DNA of 25,891 nt. Source: CAYTYZ01 sp964442385 (GTDB taxonomy: Bacteria > Patescibacteriota > Microgenomatia > UBA12405). Shown here in pieces: positions 7,032 through 13,522 of the stretch. The stretch is from NCBI GenBank assembly GCA_964442385.1, contig CAYTYZ010000015.1, positions 1-25,891 on the forward strand, in the 5' to 3' direction. Each line of letters opens with the position of its first letter. The stretch's first letter is position 1. The position numbers were made by a program, and so were the translations under genes. The notes beneath the pieces were generated by a model. The model did not search any database and was not told the origin of the DNA. It worked only from the letters and a program-made list of their open reading frames with translations.

Positions 7032-7053
7032 GATGCTACCCATAGGCAACATC
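7032..7053 (-). promoter_or_regulatory. Leader hairpin before the 6729-7013 gene
   Basis: On the minus strand GATGTTGCC and GGTAGCATC pair over nine positions (two G-U pairs) around a TATG loop. It lies about 18 bases before the start codon at 7013, just upstream of the SD. It may affect mRNA stability or translation. Confidence 0.45.
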
Positions 7054-7101
7054 AAAATTGTTTTTATTTGAAAGATCAGTCAGTTGTTAATTGACACTAA
7101 T

Positions 7102-7130
7102 ATTATAATATAAAAACTAAATATAGTCAA
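7102..7130 (-). promoter_or_regulatory. Sigma70-type promoter for the 6729-7013 membrane gene
   Basis: On the minus strand TTGACT (7130-7125) and TATAAT (7107-7102) are separated by exactly 17 bases, nearly perfect consensus. The transcript would start near 7095 with a leader of roughly 80 bases. Confidence 0.75.
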
Positions 7131-7182
7131 TAATATAGGTCTATATTAAGTTAAATAAGTATACCTGGAACATCCCCAATAT

Positions 7183-7211
7183 TTGAATTTTAGGCTACGA
7201 TAGCGTAAAAT
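7183..7211 (+). promoter_or_regulatory. Sigma70-type promoter for the SPFH gene
   Basis: TTGAAT at 7183-7188 and TAAAAT at 7206-7211 have a 17-base spacer. Transcription would start near 7218, leaving a leader of about 50 bases before ATG 7270. It is back-to-back with the minus-strand promoter at 7102-7130, so the two genes are divergently expressed from one intergenic region. Confidence 0.65.
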
Positions 7212-7269
7212 GCGACGTCTCGAAGGAAATCAGTCCTAAGAGCTAGTTCGTTAACATGGAGAAAAGAAA

Positions 7270-9315
7270 ATGCAAGGAATTTTGGGAAGTCTAGCGGGTC
7301 TTTGGTGGCTTATACCCATCATTGTGGTGGTCTTGTTTATGATCTTTGGTGGTTTTCGCCTATTCTTACGTCTGTTTGGTATCATTATGGTGCCCGACAA
7401 CTCAATTGGATTGGTTACCAAAAAATTCGTGCTTACAGGCAAGAATCGCGTGCTTCCAGCCGGCAAGGTTATGGCCCTGGAAGGTGAGGCTGGCTATCAA
7501 GCCAGAACTCTCGAGCCGGGTATCCACTACTTTATGTGGCCCTGGCAATACTCAGTTCGTTTGGAAGAGTTTACAACCATCCCCCAGGGGCATGTCGGAA
7601 TTGTGGAGTCAATCGATGGTGCCACTCTGGAGCCTGGTCGAATCTTGGGTCGTTCTGTCAAATGTGACAACTTTCAAGATGCAGAAGGATTCCTACGCAA
7701 TGGTGGCCAGCGTGGTCCTCAAATGGGAGTGATTCCTCCTGGTACCTATCGTATCAACACAGTGTTGTTCAAGATCACTCTTGACAAGCAGACTGTGGTG
7801 GAATCAGGTCAAATTGGCGTGGTCGAAGCACTTGATGGTGCCCCTCTTCCAGCCGGTCGAGTCATTGCAACCAACGTTATTCCGGCTACCTTTCAGAATC
7901 CACAAGCCTTTATCGACAATGGTGGCCAGCGTGGTCCCCAAATGGCAGTTCTGACCGCCGGTCAGTACATGATCAACCCCTTGATGTTCAATGTCCGTAC
8001 AGTCGATGTCATCGACGTTCCGGATGGAAAAATCGGCGTGGTCGCCACAAAGGAAGGCATGAGTTTGGGCAAGGATGATGTGGCAGGACCAGAAGTTCCT
8101 GGTCATGACATGTACCAGAATCCGCAAGCCTTTGTCGACAAGGGTGGCTTTAAAGGTGTCCAGGAGCAGGTTTTGCCACCTGGTCGATACTTCATCAACC
8201 CTGACTTTGCAACCGTACAGCTGGTCGATATGACCGTTGTGCCTATTGCTCATGTGGGTGTAGTCATCTCCTATGTAGGTGCGCCAGGACAAGATGTTAC
8301 TGGTGACACCTTTAAACATGGCAACCTTGTCAAAAAGGGTGAAAAGGGGGTCTGGGTCGAGCCTCTTGATCCTGGAAAATTCCCGATCAATCCTTATACC
8401 CACAAAGTTGAGCTGGTTCCAACAGCCAATGTGGTGCTCAACTGGGCCACTGGCAAGACCGAAAGTCATCGCCTTGACGAGCGTCTGTCGACTATCAAGG
8501 TTCGCTCTTCTGATGGCTTTACTTTCAACCTCGATGTTAGCCAGATTATCCATGTGCCTCGCAACGATGCCCCTAGGGTCATCGCTCGCTTTGGTAACAT
8601 GCTCAACCTGGTTACCCAAGTTCTGGAGCCAATTATTGGAAACTATTTCCGAAATGCGGCCCAGGAGCACGACGTCATTTCCTTTCTGAAAGAGCGCACT
8701 GGCCGTCAGGACCAAGCCAGAAAGAAAATTCTCGAAGCACTTCAAGAGTACAATGTTGGAGCCGTTGATACCCTCATCGGGGATATTGTACCGCCAGAAG
8801 AACTTATGAGGACTCTGACTGACCGCAAGATTGCAGAGCAGGAAACAGTTACCTACAAGACTCAGATGCAAGCTGAAGCCGTGCGTCAGGAGTTGGAACA
8901 GGCCAGGGCGCTTGCAAATACCCAGGCCAGGGTTGTTGACTCTGAACGCAAGGTCAAAATGGCTGAGTACGATGCCAAGGCTAACATCGCAGAAGCCGAA
9001 GGCAAAGCCAAGGCTAAGACAGTTAATGCGGCAGCGGATGCCGAGGTGACCCGAGTCACAGGTGAGGCCGAGGCTGGAAAGATCCAAGCAATTGGTTCTG
9101 CTGAAGCTGATGTTACCAGACTAAAAATCGATTCAATGAAGTCAGATAATTATGCGGCGGTTGAGATTGCCCATGTGTTTGCCGAAGCTGCCAAAAATGG
9201 AGCAAATCTGGTACCCCAGATCGTTGTCTCTGGCCCTGGTGATGGTTCGAATGGCAATGGTCTATTGAACGCTGTTATGGCCAAAATGCTGGTCCAGCAA
9301 ACAGACGCTAAGTAG
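7270..9315 (+). CDS. SPFH/band-7 (flotillin-like) protein with tandem N-terminal repeats
   Basis: 681 residues, preceded by GGAG nine bases upstream. A transmembrane helix (about residues 11-38) anchors it. Then come about five tandem units of 65-75 residues (roughly 40-100, 101-172, 173-246, 247-320, 322-382), each with an 'IGVV...G..L..G' start and a 'PPG.Y.INP' end; two share GGQRGPQ (145-151 and 219-225). A band-7/SPFH core with RSSDGFTFNLDVSQIIHVPR follows (about 385-520), then an Ala/Glu-rich coiled coil (about 520-620) and a Gly-rich tail. SPFH proteins oligomerise into large membrane-bound rings. Usual family members have one such N-terminal region, so the array is unusual. Its G+C content is visibly higher than the DNA-repair genes nearby. 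Confidence 0.88.
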   Translation: MQGILGSLAGLWWLIPIIVVVLFMIFGGFRLFLRLFGIIMVPDNSIGLVTKKFVLTGKNRVLPAGKVMALEGEAGYQARTLEPGIHYFMWPWQYSVRLEEFTTIPQGHVGIVESIDGATLEPGRILGRSVKCDNFQDAEGFLRNGGQRGPQMGVIPPGTYRINTVLFKITLDKQTVVESGQIGVVEALDGAPLPAGRVIATNVIPATFQNPQAFIDNGGQRGPQMAVLTAGQYMINPLMFNVRTVDVIDVPDGKIGVVATKEGMSLGKDDVAGPEVPGHDMYQNPQAFVDKGGFKGVQEQVLPPGRYFINPDFATVQLVDMTVVPIAHVGVVISYVGAPGQDVTGDTFKHGNLVKKGEKGVWVEPLDPGKFPINPYTHKVELVPTANVVLNWATGKTESHRLDERLSTIKVRSSDGFTFNLDVSQIIHVPRNDAPRVIARFGNMLNLVTQVLEPIIGNYFRNAAQEHDVISFLKERTGRQDQARKKILEALQEYNVGAVDTLIGDIVPPEELMRTLTDRKIAEQETVTYKTQMQAEAVRQELEQARALANTQARVVDSERKVKMAEYDAKANIAEAEGKAKAKTVNAAADAEVTRVTGEAEAGKIQAIGSAEADVTRLKIDSMKSDNYAAVEIAHVFAEAAKNGANLVPQIVVSGPGDGSNGNGLLNAVMAKMLVQQTDAK

Positions 9316-9339
9316 ACAATTGTTTTAAATTTAGTTAGT

Positions 9340-9373
9340 AGCCCCCATCTTTTATAGATGGGGGCTTTTTTTT
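9340..9373 (+). terminator. Rho-independent terminator of the SPFH gene
   Basis: AGCCCCCATC at 9340-9349 pairs perfectly with GATGGGGGCT at 9357-9366, followed by a run of eight T (9366-9373). It lies 25 bases after the SPFH stop codon and directly abuts element copy 2 (start 9374). Confidence 0.93.
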
Positions 9374-9486
9374 ACGAAAAAAGCACTCTTGGGAAATAAG
9401 TTAAAGAAAAGTCTAAAGCAAATCAATGCGCGATTGCATTTTTTACTTTAACTTTACCTTCAACTCACCCTTGAGTGCTTTTAAAT
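9374..9486. repeat. Palindromic repeat element, copy 2
   Basis: 113-base near-identical copy of 6606-6719, in the same orientation. The terminal stem AAAAGCACTC/GAGTGCTTTT and the central ~40 bases are unchanged between the copies; the differences fall in the arms between them. It starts immediately after the SPFH terminator and ends seven bases beyond the stop of the minus-strand membrane gene at 9493. With copy 1 it brackets the 6729-7013 gene and the SPFH gene as direct repeats. Confidence 0.8.
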
Positions 9487-9492
9487 AAATAG

Positions 9493-9909
9493 CTAGTCGT
9501 CCGACATGCTGCTTCCAGCAGACGAACGCGCAGTAACCGTAACTGATACAGTGGGGATACGCAAAATCCCAAAGGCCACAGTCATCACCAGTACTGCCAG
9601 TGTCGAAGTCCAGTCCACTGTAAACCAGTGTGTAAGAATGGATGTTCCCCAAAGGATAATTCCACCCGACAAAAACATTTTGATTGGAATCGTGAAACAT
9701 CCAATAAAACAACTGCCCACCACAAAAAGGTAATATACAACATCAAAGACAATTTGCACCAACCAGCACACCAGCGCTGTCAGGGCCAATGTCTGCCACA
9801 ACGGCCAATCAGTCTTGAAAGTAATCCAGCCCAGAGCTGAAAAAACCCAAAGCCAAAAGGCACCAATAAAAAGATTTCCAATCACACGCCAAATATTTGA
9901 ACTTGTCAC
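9493..9909 (-). CDS. Four-helix membrane protein of unknown function (138 aa)
   Basis: 138 residues with a GTG start at 9909, supported by an AAGGAGG SD five bases upstream. Hydrophobic segments at roughly residues 10-30, 38-60, 62-88 and 98-118 predict four transmembrane helices; the tail is Ser-rich and ends in Asp-Asp. No enzymatic motif is visible. It is convergent with the SPFH gene and ends next to element copy 2, just as the 6729-7013 membrane gene ends next to copy 1. I do not recognise the family. Confidence 0.7.
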   Translation of the reverse strand: MTSSNIWRVIGNLFIGAFWLWVFSALGWITFKTDWPLWQTLALTALVCWLVQIVFDVVYYLFVVGSCFIGCFTIPIKMFLSGGIILWGTSILTHWFTVDWTSTLAVLVMTVAFGILRIPTVSVTVTARSSAGSSMSDD

Positions 9910-9957
9910 GTTTCCTCCTTTTTGTTCTATCTACTGCGACTTTTAAAGATCAAAAGG

Positions 9958-9985
9958 AGTATATCACATTTATATAGGACTACAA
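9958..9985 (-). promoter_or_regulatory. Probable promoter for the 9493-9909 gene
   Basis: On the minus strand TTGTAG followed 16 bases later by TATACT (9963-9958) lies about 50 bases upstream of the GTG start, between that gene and the tRNA. The match is moderate. Confidence 0.4.
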
Positions 9986-10005
9986 ATCCACACTTTCTAT
10001 CCTTG

Positions 10006-10077
10006 TGACCCTACGGAGAATCGAACTCCGATTGTTCGGATGAGAACCGAATGTCCTAGCCGTTAGACGATAGGGCC
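10006..10077 (-). tRNA. tRNA-Glu (anticodon CTC)
   Basis: On the minus strand a complete cloverleaf can be folded. The acceptor GGCCCTA pairs with TAGGGTC (one G-U), and the discriminator is A. The D-arm has the Glu-type TCGTCTA...GGCTAGGACA. The anticodon stem TTCGG/CCGAA encloses loop TTCTCAT, giving anticodon CTC. The T-arm is CGGAG-TTCGATT-CTCCG. The 3' CCA is not encoded. It reads GAG codons. Confidence 0.95.
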
Positions 10078-10089
10078 TGCTATGAGCCT

Positions 10090-10118
10090 ATTGTATCAAA
10101 ATTTAGATGTGATATAAA
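10090..10118. promoter_or_regulatory. Overlapping divergent promoters (tRNA-Glu, - ; 10125 gene, +)
   Basis: Plus strand: TTGTAT (10091-10096), a 16-base spacer and TATAAA (10113-10118), six bases before the GTG at 10125, so a leaderless transcript is likely. Minus strand: TACAAT (10095-10090) with TTTATA 17 bases further upstream would start transcription a few bases before the tRNA 5' end at 10077. Confidence 0.45.
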
Positions 10119-10124
10119 ATCATT

Positions 10125-10568
10125 GTGACTAAAATTGGGCCAGAAATGTCATTTGCTTTCAGGGAGTTGGGGATTAGCCTTAGTCCACGGCCACCCAGTA
10201 TTCAAGAATTAACTTCTTATCAGGTTCAACTTCGAAGTCAAAAAATAGTAGCCAAATTAGCAGGAGCCATGCCAGTTTTTAAATCAGTCTTATTTACCCC
10301 AGAAAATTCCCAGGCTGACATGGATGGAATAGATGTTATATTAACTACGAAATTTGCTGACCCAAAAGAACTTAATGCACAAATTAAAGTAAGTCCCATC
10401 GGATGTGCTAAATTCTTTGATAAAATTTATCGCAAATATGGACTAATGTATCAAGACGTACCCTTGTGGCTAGCCCATAGGCGCACCTTACTGATTCGAG
10501 CCGATACCGAACAAAATGCCCTAGCCTGTATGTATGCTCAATTTGCTAGAATGAACTTACCATGTTAA
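10125..10568 (+). CDS. Possible PD-(D/E)XK-like nuclease-fold protein
   Basis: 147 residues from a GTG start next to the -10 box; ATG 10146 is an alternative start, and neither has an SD. No signal peptide or membrane helix. The segment SQADMDGIDVILTT ... NAQIKVSPIG (about residues 62-93) resembles the PD-(D/E)XK core, with Asp at 67/70 and Gln86-x-Lys88 replacing the usual E-x-K. Preceding helix SYQVQLRSQKIVAKL and following helix CAKFFDKIYRKYG fit the alpha-beta-beta-beta-alpha order. The Gln variant occurs in some members of the superfamily; whether it is active is unclear. It overlaps the next gene by seven bases. The assignment rests on pattern only. Confidence 0.55.
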   Translation: MTKIGPEMSFAFRELGISLSPRPPSIQELTSYQVQLRSQKIVAKLAGAMPVFKSVLFTPENSQADMDGIDVILTTKFADPKELNAQIKVSPIGCAKFFDKIYRKYGLMYQDVPLWLAHRRTLLIRADTEQNALACMYAQFARMNLPC

Positions 10569-11644
10569 CCAAAAAACCTCTTTTATTTTTACTTTTCTTA
10601 AATTTAGTCCTGCCACTTTTTGTTTGGGGTATTTTCAAATATCAAGATAAAATGCCTATCCTGTGGAAAAACTACGATGGCCCTAATTATTTAATAATTG
10701 CCAAGTGCTGGTACGACAAGTCTTGTATAGGCAAAAACTTTTCCAGCCCATTGCCTTTGGAATACTACCCAGCCCACTTACCTGGTTACCCAGCCATAAT
10801 CTTTTCTTTAAATACGGTCTTTAACGGCCCCACAGCCATGTTGTTGGCCACTCTACTCGGTAATCTAGCTTTAACCGTTTACTTTTACAAATTTTTACTT
10901 TTATATACTGATCCCAAAAAAGCTTTTTGGGCTAGTCTGATGTTTACCATTTTTCCTGGTCGCTTTTTTGCTACCAAACTAGTCGGTGCACCGGAATCTT
11001 GGTTTGTGGGCACAATTTTAGCCAGCCTATATTACTACAAAACAGGCAAGTCCTGGCTCTCAGCTATATTTTTAGGCCTAGCTCAGTCGTTTAAGTCCCC
11101 AGCCATTTTATTGCTTCTGGCTTTTACTATTCATGCCTTTTTAACTAAAAAACTTACCAAAATTATTCCTCACTACTTAGTTGTTTTTACGGTAGTACTT
11201 GCAATTTTTAGCCTATACAAGGCGCAAACCGGAGATTTTTTTGCTTACTTTAATAGTGGCGACAACCGTCATCTTTTGCCCATTCCTTTTCAAGTATTTT
11301 TATCCAACCAAGCTTGGGTACAAACCATTTGGCTAGAAGAAATACTCTATATTTTGGCCTTATCTTTTTTTGGTATCTATTATCTTTACCAGCAATACAA
11401 GCTAGATATTACTGTGATTTTTACCAGCCTTTTTACACTGGCAATAGTTTTTGTGGGCCACCGGGATATTTCTCGCTATGCCGGTCCCATTTACCCTTTT
11501 TTGTACCTAGCATTTCTGCCGGCTATAGCAAATAAATATACTAAAATTGTCTTCTTATTACTTCTTCCAGCCGTGATTCTATACAGTCTAAATTTCCTAA
11601 ATGGCAACACTGGCCCGGTGTCAGACTGGGCCCCTTATTTATAA
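10562..11644 (+). CDS. GT-C fold membrane glycosyltransferase-like protein
   Basis: 360 residues, largely hydrophobic, with about eight to ten predicted transmembrane helices. After the first helix (about 5-24) comes a luminal/periplasmic loop with KNYDGPNYLIIAKCWY, where Asp39 fits the conserved acidic residue of GT-C glycosyltransferases, followed by YYPAHLPGYP. These enzymes use polyprenyl-phosphate sugars to glycosylate lipids, glycans or proteins at the cell surface. The shape resembles the GT39/GT87/mannosyltransferase PIG-V-like groups, but sugar and acceptor cannot be read from the sequence. It overlaps the preceding gene by seven bases, and its 3' end overlaps the convergent dprA by six. 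Confidence 0.75.
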   Translation: MLTKKPLLFLLFLNLVLPLFVWGIFKYQDKMPILWKNYDGPNYLIIAKCWYDKSCIGKNFSSPLPLEYYPAHLPGYPAIIFSLNTVFNGPTAMLLATLLGNLALTVYFYKFLLLYTDPKKAFWASLMFTIFPGRFFATKLVGAPESWFVGTILASLYYYKTGKSWLSAIFLGLAQSFKSPAILLLLAFTIHAFLTKKLTKIIPHYLVVFTVVLAIFSLYKAQTGDFFAYFNSGDNRHLLPIPFQVFLSNQAWVQTIWLEEILYILALSFFGIYYLYQQYKLDITVIFTSLFTLAIVFVGHRDISRYAGPIYPFLYLAFLPAIANKYTKIVFLLLLPAVILYSLNFLNGNTGPVSDWAPYL

Positions 11645-12517
11645 GATCTGGAACTTGCCCCCCACTTCTTCAACAACTCCTTTCAGAGAAAGCAGAGACA
11701 GTATTCCAGATACCTCAAAGCTATTTTTGCCAAGTTCTTTGGCAATCTCGTCAATAGTTGAAGGTTCTCGAATCAATATGTCCACTATTTCTTTATCTTC
11801 AGGCCGCAGGTCTTCAAAAAGCTGCATTTGGTCAGAGCTATTGTCTTTTGGAAGTCCCAAAATATCCTCAGGTCCTGCTACTAAATTTGCTTTAAGATCT
11901 TGAATAAGTGAGTTGCAGCCCATACTAGTTTTGGAAAAAATAGAGCCTGGGACTGCATACACATCTCGGCCCATTTCATTAGCAATTCTGGCTGTAATTA
12001 AACTACCCGACTTTAACCCTGCTTCAATAACCAGCACTCCTTTGTTAGACAACCCAGCCACTATTCTGTTTCTCTGTGGGAAACTCCACAAAGTAGCAGA
12101 GAAATTATCATCATACTCACTTACAACGAGGCCTCCATTTTCAATTATTTCTACATACAAGTTTTCATTGTTTGTTGGTGTACACACATTTAAACCACTA
12201 GGCAAGACAGCAATAGTTTTGCCGCCGCTCTCCAGTGTTTTTTTGTGAGAGAAAGTGTCAATTCCATAATAAAATCCACTTACAATACTGTATTTTTTGG
12301 CCACCAGGGCTGGTAAAAACCTGTCAATTATATCCAGTCCATAACGAGTATTACGCCGCGATCCAACCACTGCCAGAGCTTTATCAAATATGTCTTTTTT
12401 CCACTCACCTCTAAATCTTAATCTTTTGACAGGTTTTTTAAACTGCCGCAGTATATCTGGAAACTCCTCACTTTTCCAATCAATTTCTTGCACTTTATAA
12501 CTTTTAAAATTGGTCAT
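11639..12517 (-). CDS. dprA: DNA-processing protein DprA
   Basis: 292 residues. The Rossmann-like DprA core shows VGSRRNTRYG (51-60), SGFYYGIDTFSH (80-91), WSFPQRNRIVAGLS (144-157) and GSLITARIANEMGRDVYAVPG (171-191), all in family order. A winged-helix DML1/DprA-WH-type domain follows at about 235-292 (REPSTIDEIAKELGKNSFEVSGILSLLSLKGVVEE). DprA binds incoming single-stranded DNA and loads RecA during natural transformation. It lacks the N-terminal SAM-like domain present in many homologues. The gene overlaps yraN upstream by 14 bases, so the pair is probably an operon. Confidence 0.96.
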   Translation of the reverse strand: MTNFKSYKVQEIDWKSEEFPDILRQFKKPVKRLRFRGEWKKDIFDKALAVVGSRRNTRYGLDIIDRFLPALVAKKYSIVSGFYYGIDTFSHKKTLESGGKTIAVLPSGLNVCTPTNNENLYVEIIENGGLVVSEYDDNFSATLWSFPQRNRIVAGLSNKGVLVIEAGLKSGSLITARIANEMGRDVYAVPGSIFSKTSMGCNSLIQDLKANLVAGPEDILGLPKDNSSDQMQLFEDLRPEDKEIVDILIREPSTIDEIAKELGKNSFEVSGILSLLSLKGVVEEVGGKFQIL

Positions 12518-12866
12518 AGTGACTTATTCTGTTAATCGTTTTATCTTGGTTTAATACAATACACACCGCCTCAATTCTTCGCGCCAGCTCTTTATATTTT
12601 GGATTTATCACCAAAAAAGCATTAGCGACACGCTCCACTCTTGCTAATTTACCTGCATTTAACATTTCTTCGGGAGTACCCCAGTCCTCACCTATCTTAA
12701 GTTTTACCTCCACAAAAACAATGGTCCTGTCTTTTGTCATAATCAAATCAATTTCTCCTAAAAAATTTCTATGATTGGACTCTACGAGAGCATATCCCTT
12801 TCCCTCCAGATATTTTCTGGCCCTATCCTCACCCAGCCTCCCTTTGTCAAAGTTAAACTGTTTCAC
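12504..12866 (-). CDS. yraN: YraN/UPF0102 family endonuclease-like protein
   Basis: 120 residues from a GTG at 12866, which is seven bases after a minus-strand TATAGT (12879-12874); an ATG at 12890 would add eight residues and overlap the divergent gene at 12881. Family motifs are clear: KGRLGEDRARKYLEGKGY, then NFLGEIDLIMTKDRTIVFVEVKLK, the Asp and E-x-K of a PD-(D/E)XK nuclease fold, and the GTPEEMLNAGKLARVERVANAFL region. YraN is frequently next to DNA-uptake and recombination genes; its precise substrate is not established. It overlaps dprA by 14 bases. Confidence 0.92.
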   Translation of the reverse strand: MKQFNFDKGRLGEDRARKYLEGKGYALVESNHRNFLGEIDLIMTKDRTIVFVEVKLKIGEDWGTPEEMLNAGKLARVERVANAFLVINPKYKELARRIEAVCIVLNQDKTINRISHYDQF

Positions 12867-12879
12867 TACAATAACTATA
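12867..12879. promoter_or_regulatory. Overlapping divergent -10 boxes (yraN / hydrolase)
   Basis: Plus: TACAAT at 12867-12872, eight bases before ATG 12881. Minus: TATAGT at 12879-12874, seven bases before GTG 12866. Start codons are only 14 bases apart, and neither gene has an SD, so both mRNAs are probably leaderless. Confidence 0.4.
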
Positions 12880-12880
12880 C

Positions 12881-13519
12881 ATGATTGCAATTCTAGAGGA
12901 ATATTATCTAAACATAAGAAACTATATTATTTTTCTTAAAAATCGAAATCCACCACCTCAGTGGAGCAGGGGGGAAAAAGACCTCCTTGTTATCCAAGGA
13001 CTAAATGAGAGCTATGTCTATTGGTTAACTATTTGTACCCACCTAAACCAAGCAGGTTACAAAATACATTTTATTCCTTTTAATACCCGTAATTCAGTCA
13101 AAAATATTTCCCAGGAGCTTGCCAACTATATCCGCTCTAATCTGTCTAATGATTTCTCAATTATTTCACACTCCAAGGGCGGAATAATTGCCAAATATTT
13201 AGCCGACAACTATCCCGACATACATACTAAAACTGCAAAAATAATCACCATTGCCTCGCCTTGGTCTGGCACTATTTTCGGCCTGCTTCCATTTTGGTAT
13301 ATGCCAGAACTATTGCCTTCCTCGCCCCTGGTAAAAGAGCTAAAACGCTTGCCAGCGCAAAAAATTACTAATCTATTTCCCGGTATCGATAATAGAATAT
13401 TACCCAACTCTTCACTTGTATTACCAAGTGCCACGAATATAAAGATTAATATCTTTGGACATACAAGAATACTTGAAGCATCAGAAGCGGTTGAGGCAAC
13501 TATGCAAGTGCTAAAATAA
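12881..13519 (+). CDS. Alpha/beta-hydrolase, lipase-like
   Basis: 212 residues. An alpha/beta-hydrolase core is visible: strand LLVIQG (35-40) with an oxyanion-type LNES, nucleophile elbow SHSKGG (Ser98), then IITIASPWSGT as in lipases/PGAP1-like esterases, a probable acid in PGIDNRILP (Asp170) and catalytic His194 in FGHTRIL. The HSKGG elbow is the variant seen in the lipase-type 'permease-like' hydrolases. No signal peptide is evident; the N-terminal helix is amphipathic. It is followed three bases after its stop by a second hydrolase in the same direction, so the two probably share a transcript. Substrate unknown. Confidence 0.8.
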   Translation: MIAILEEYYLNIRNYIIFLKNRNPPPQWSRGEKDLLVIQGLNESYVYWLTICTHLNQAGYKIHFIPFNTRNSVKNISQELANYIRSNLSNDFSIISHSKGGIIAKYLADNYPDIHTKTAKIITIASPWSGTIFGLLPFWYMPELLPSSPLVKELKRLPAQKITNLFPGIDNRILPNSSLVLPSATNIKINIFGHTRILEASEAVEATMQVLK

Positions 13520-13522
13520 CCC

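Noticed and set aside
7804..9087. A 427-codon open frame on the minus strand opposite the SPFH gene
   Set aside because: The plus-strand SPFH frame has clear domain structure, promoter, SD and terminator. The antisense frame is Cys/His/Leu-rich, matches nothing I know, and is the kind of open frame produced by biased codon use in the G+C-richer sense gene.
9340..9486. Treating the SPFH terminator and repeat copy 2 as a single element
   Set aside because: Copy 1 has no equivalent of the GC-rich AGCCCCCATC stem; the shared sequence begins only after the T-run at 9374, so the two are separate features.
10006..10077. tRNA-Glu as an attachment site for an integrated element
   Set aside because: I found no partial repeat of the tRNA 3' end elsewhere in the window and no integrase gene.
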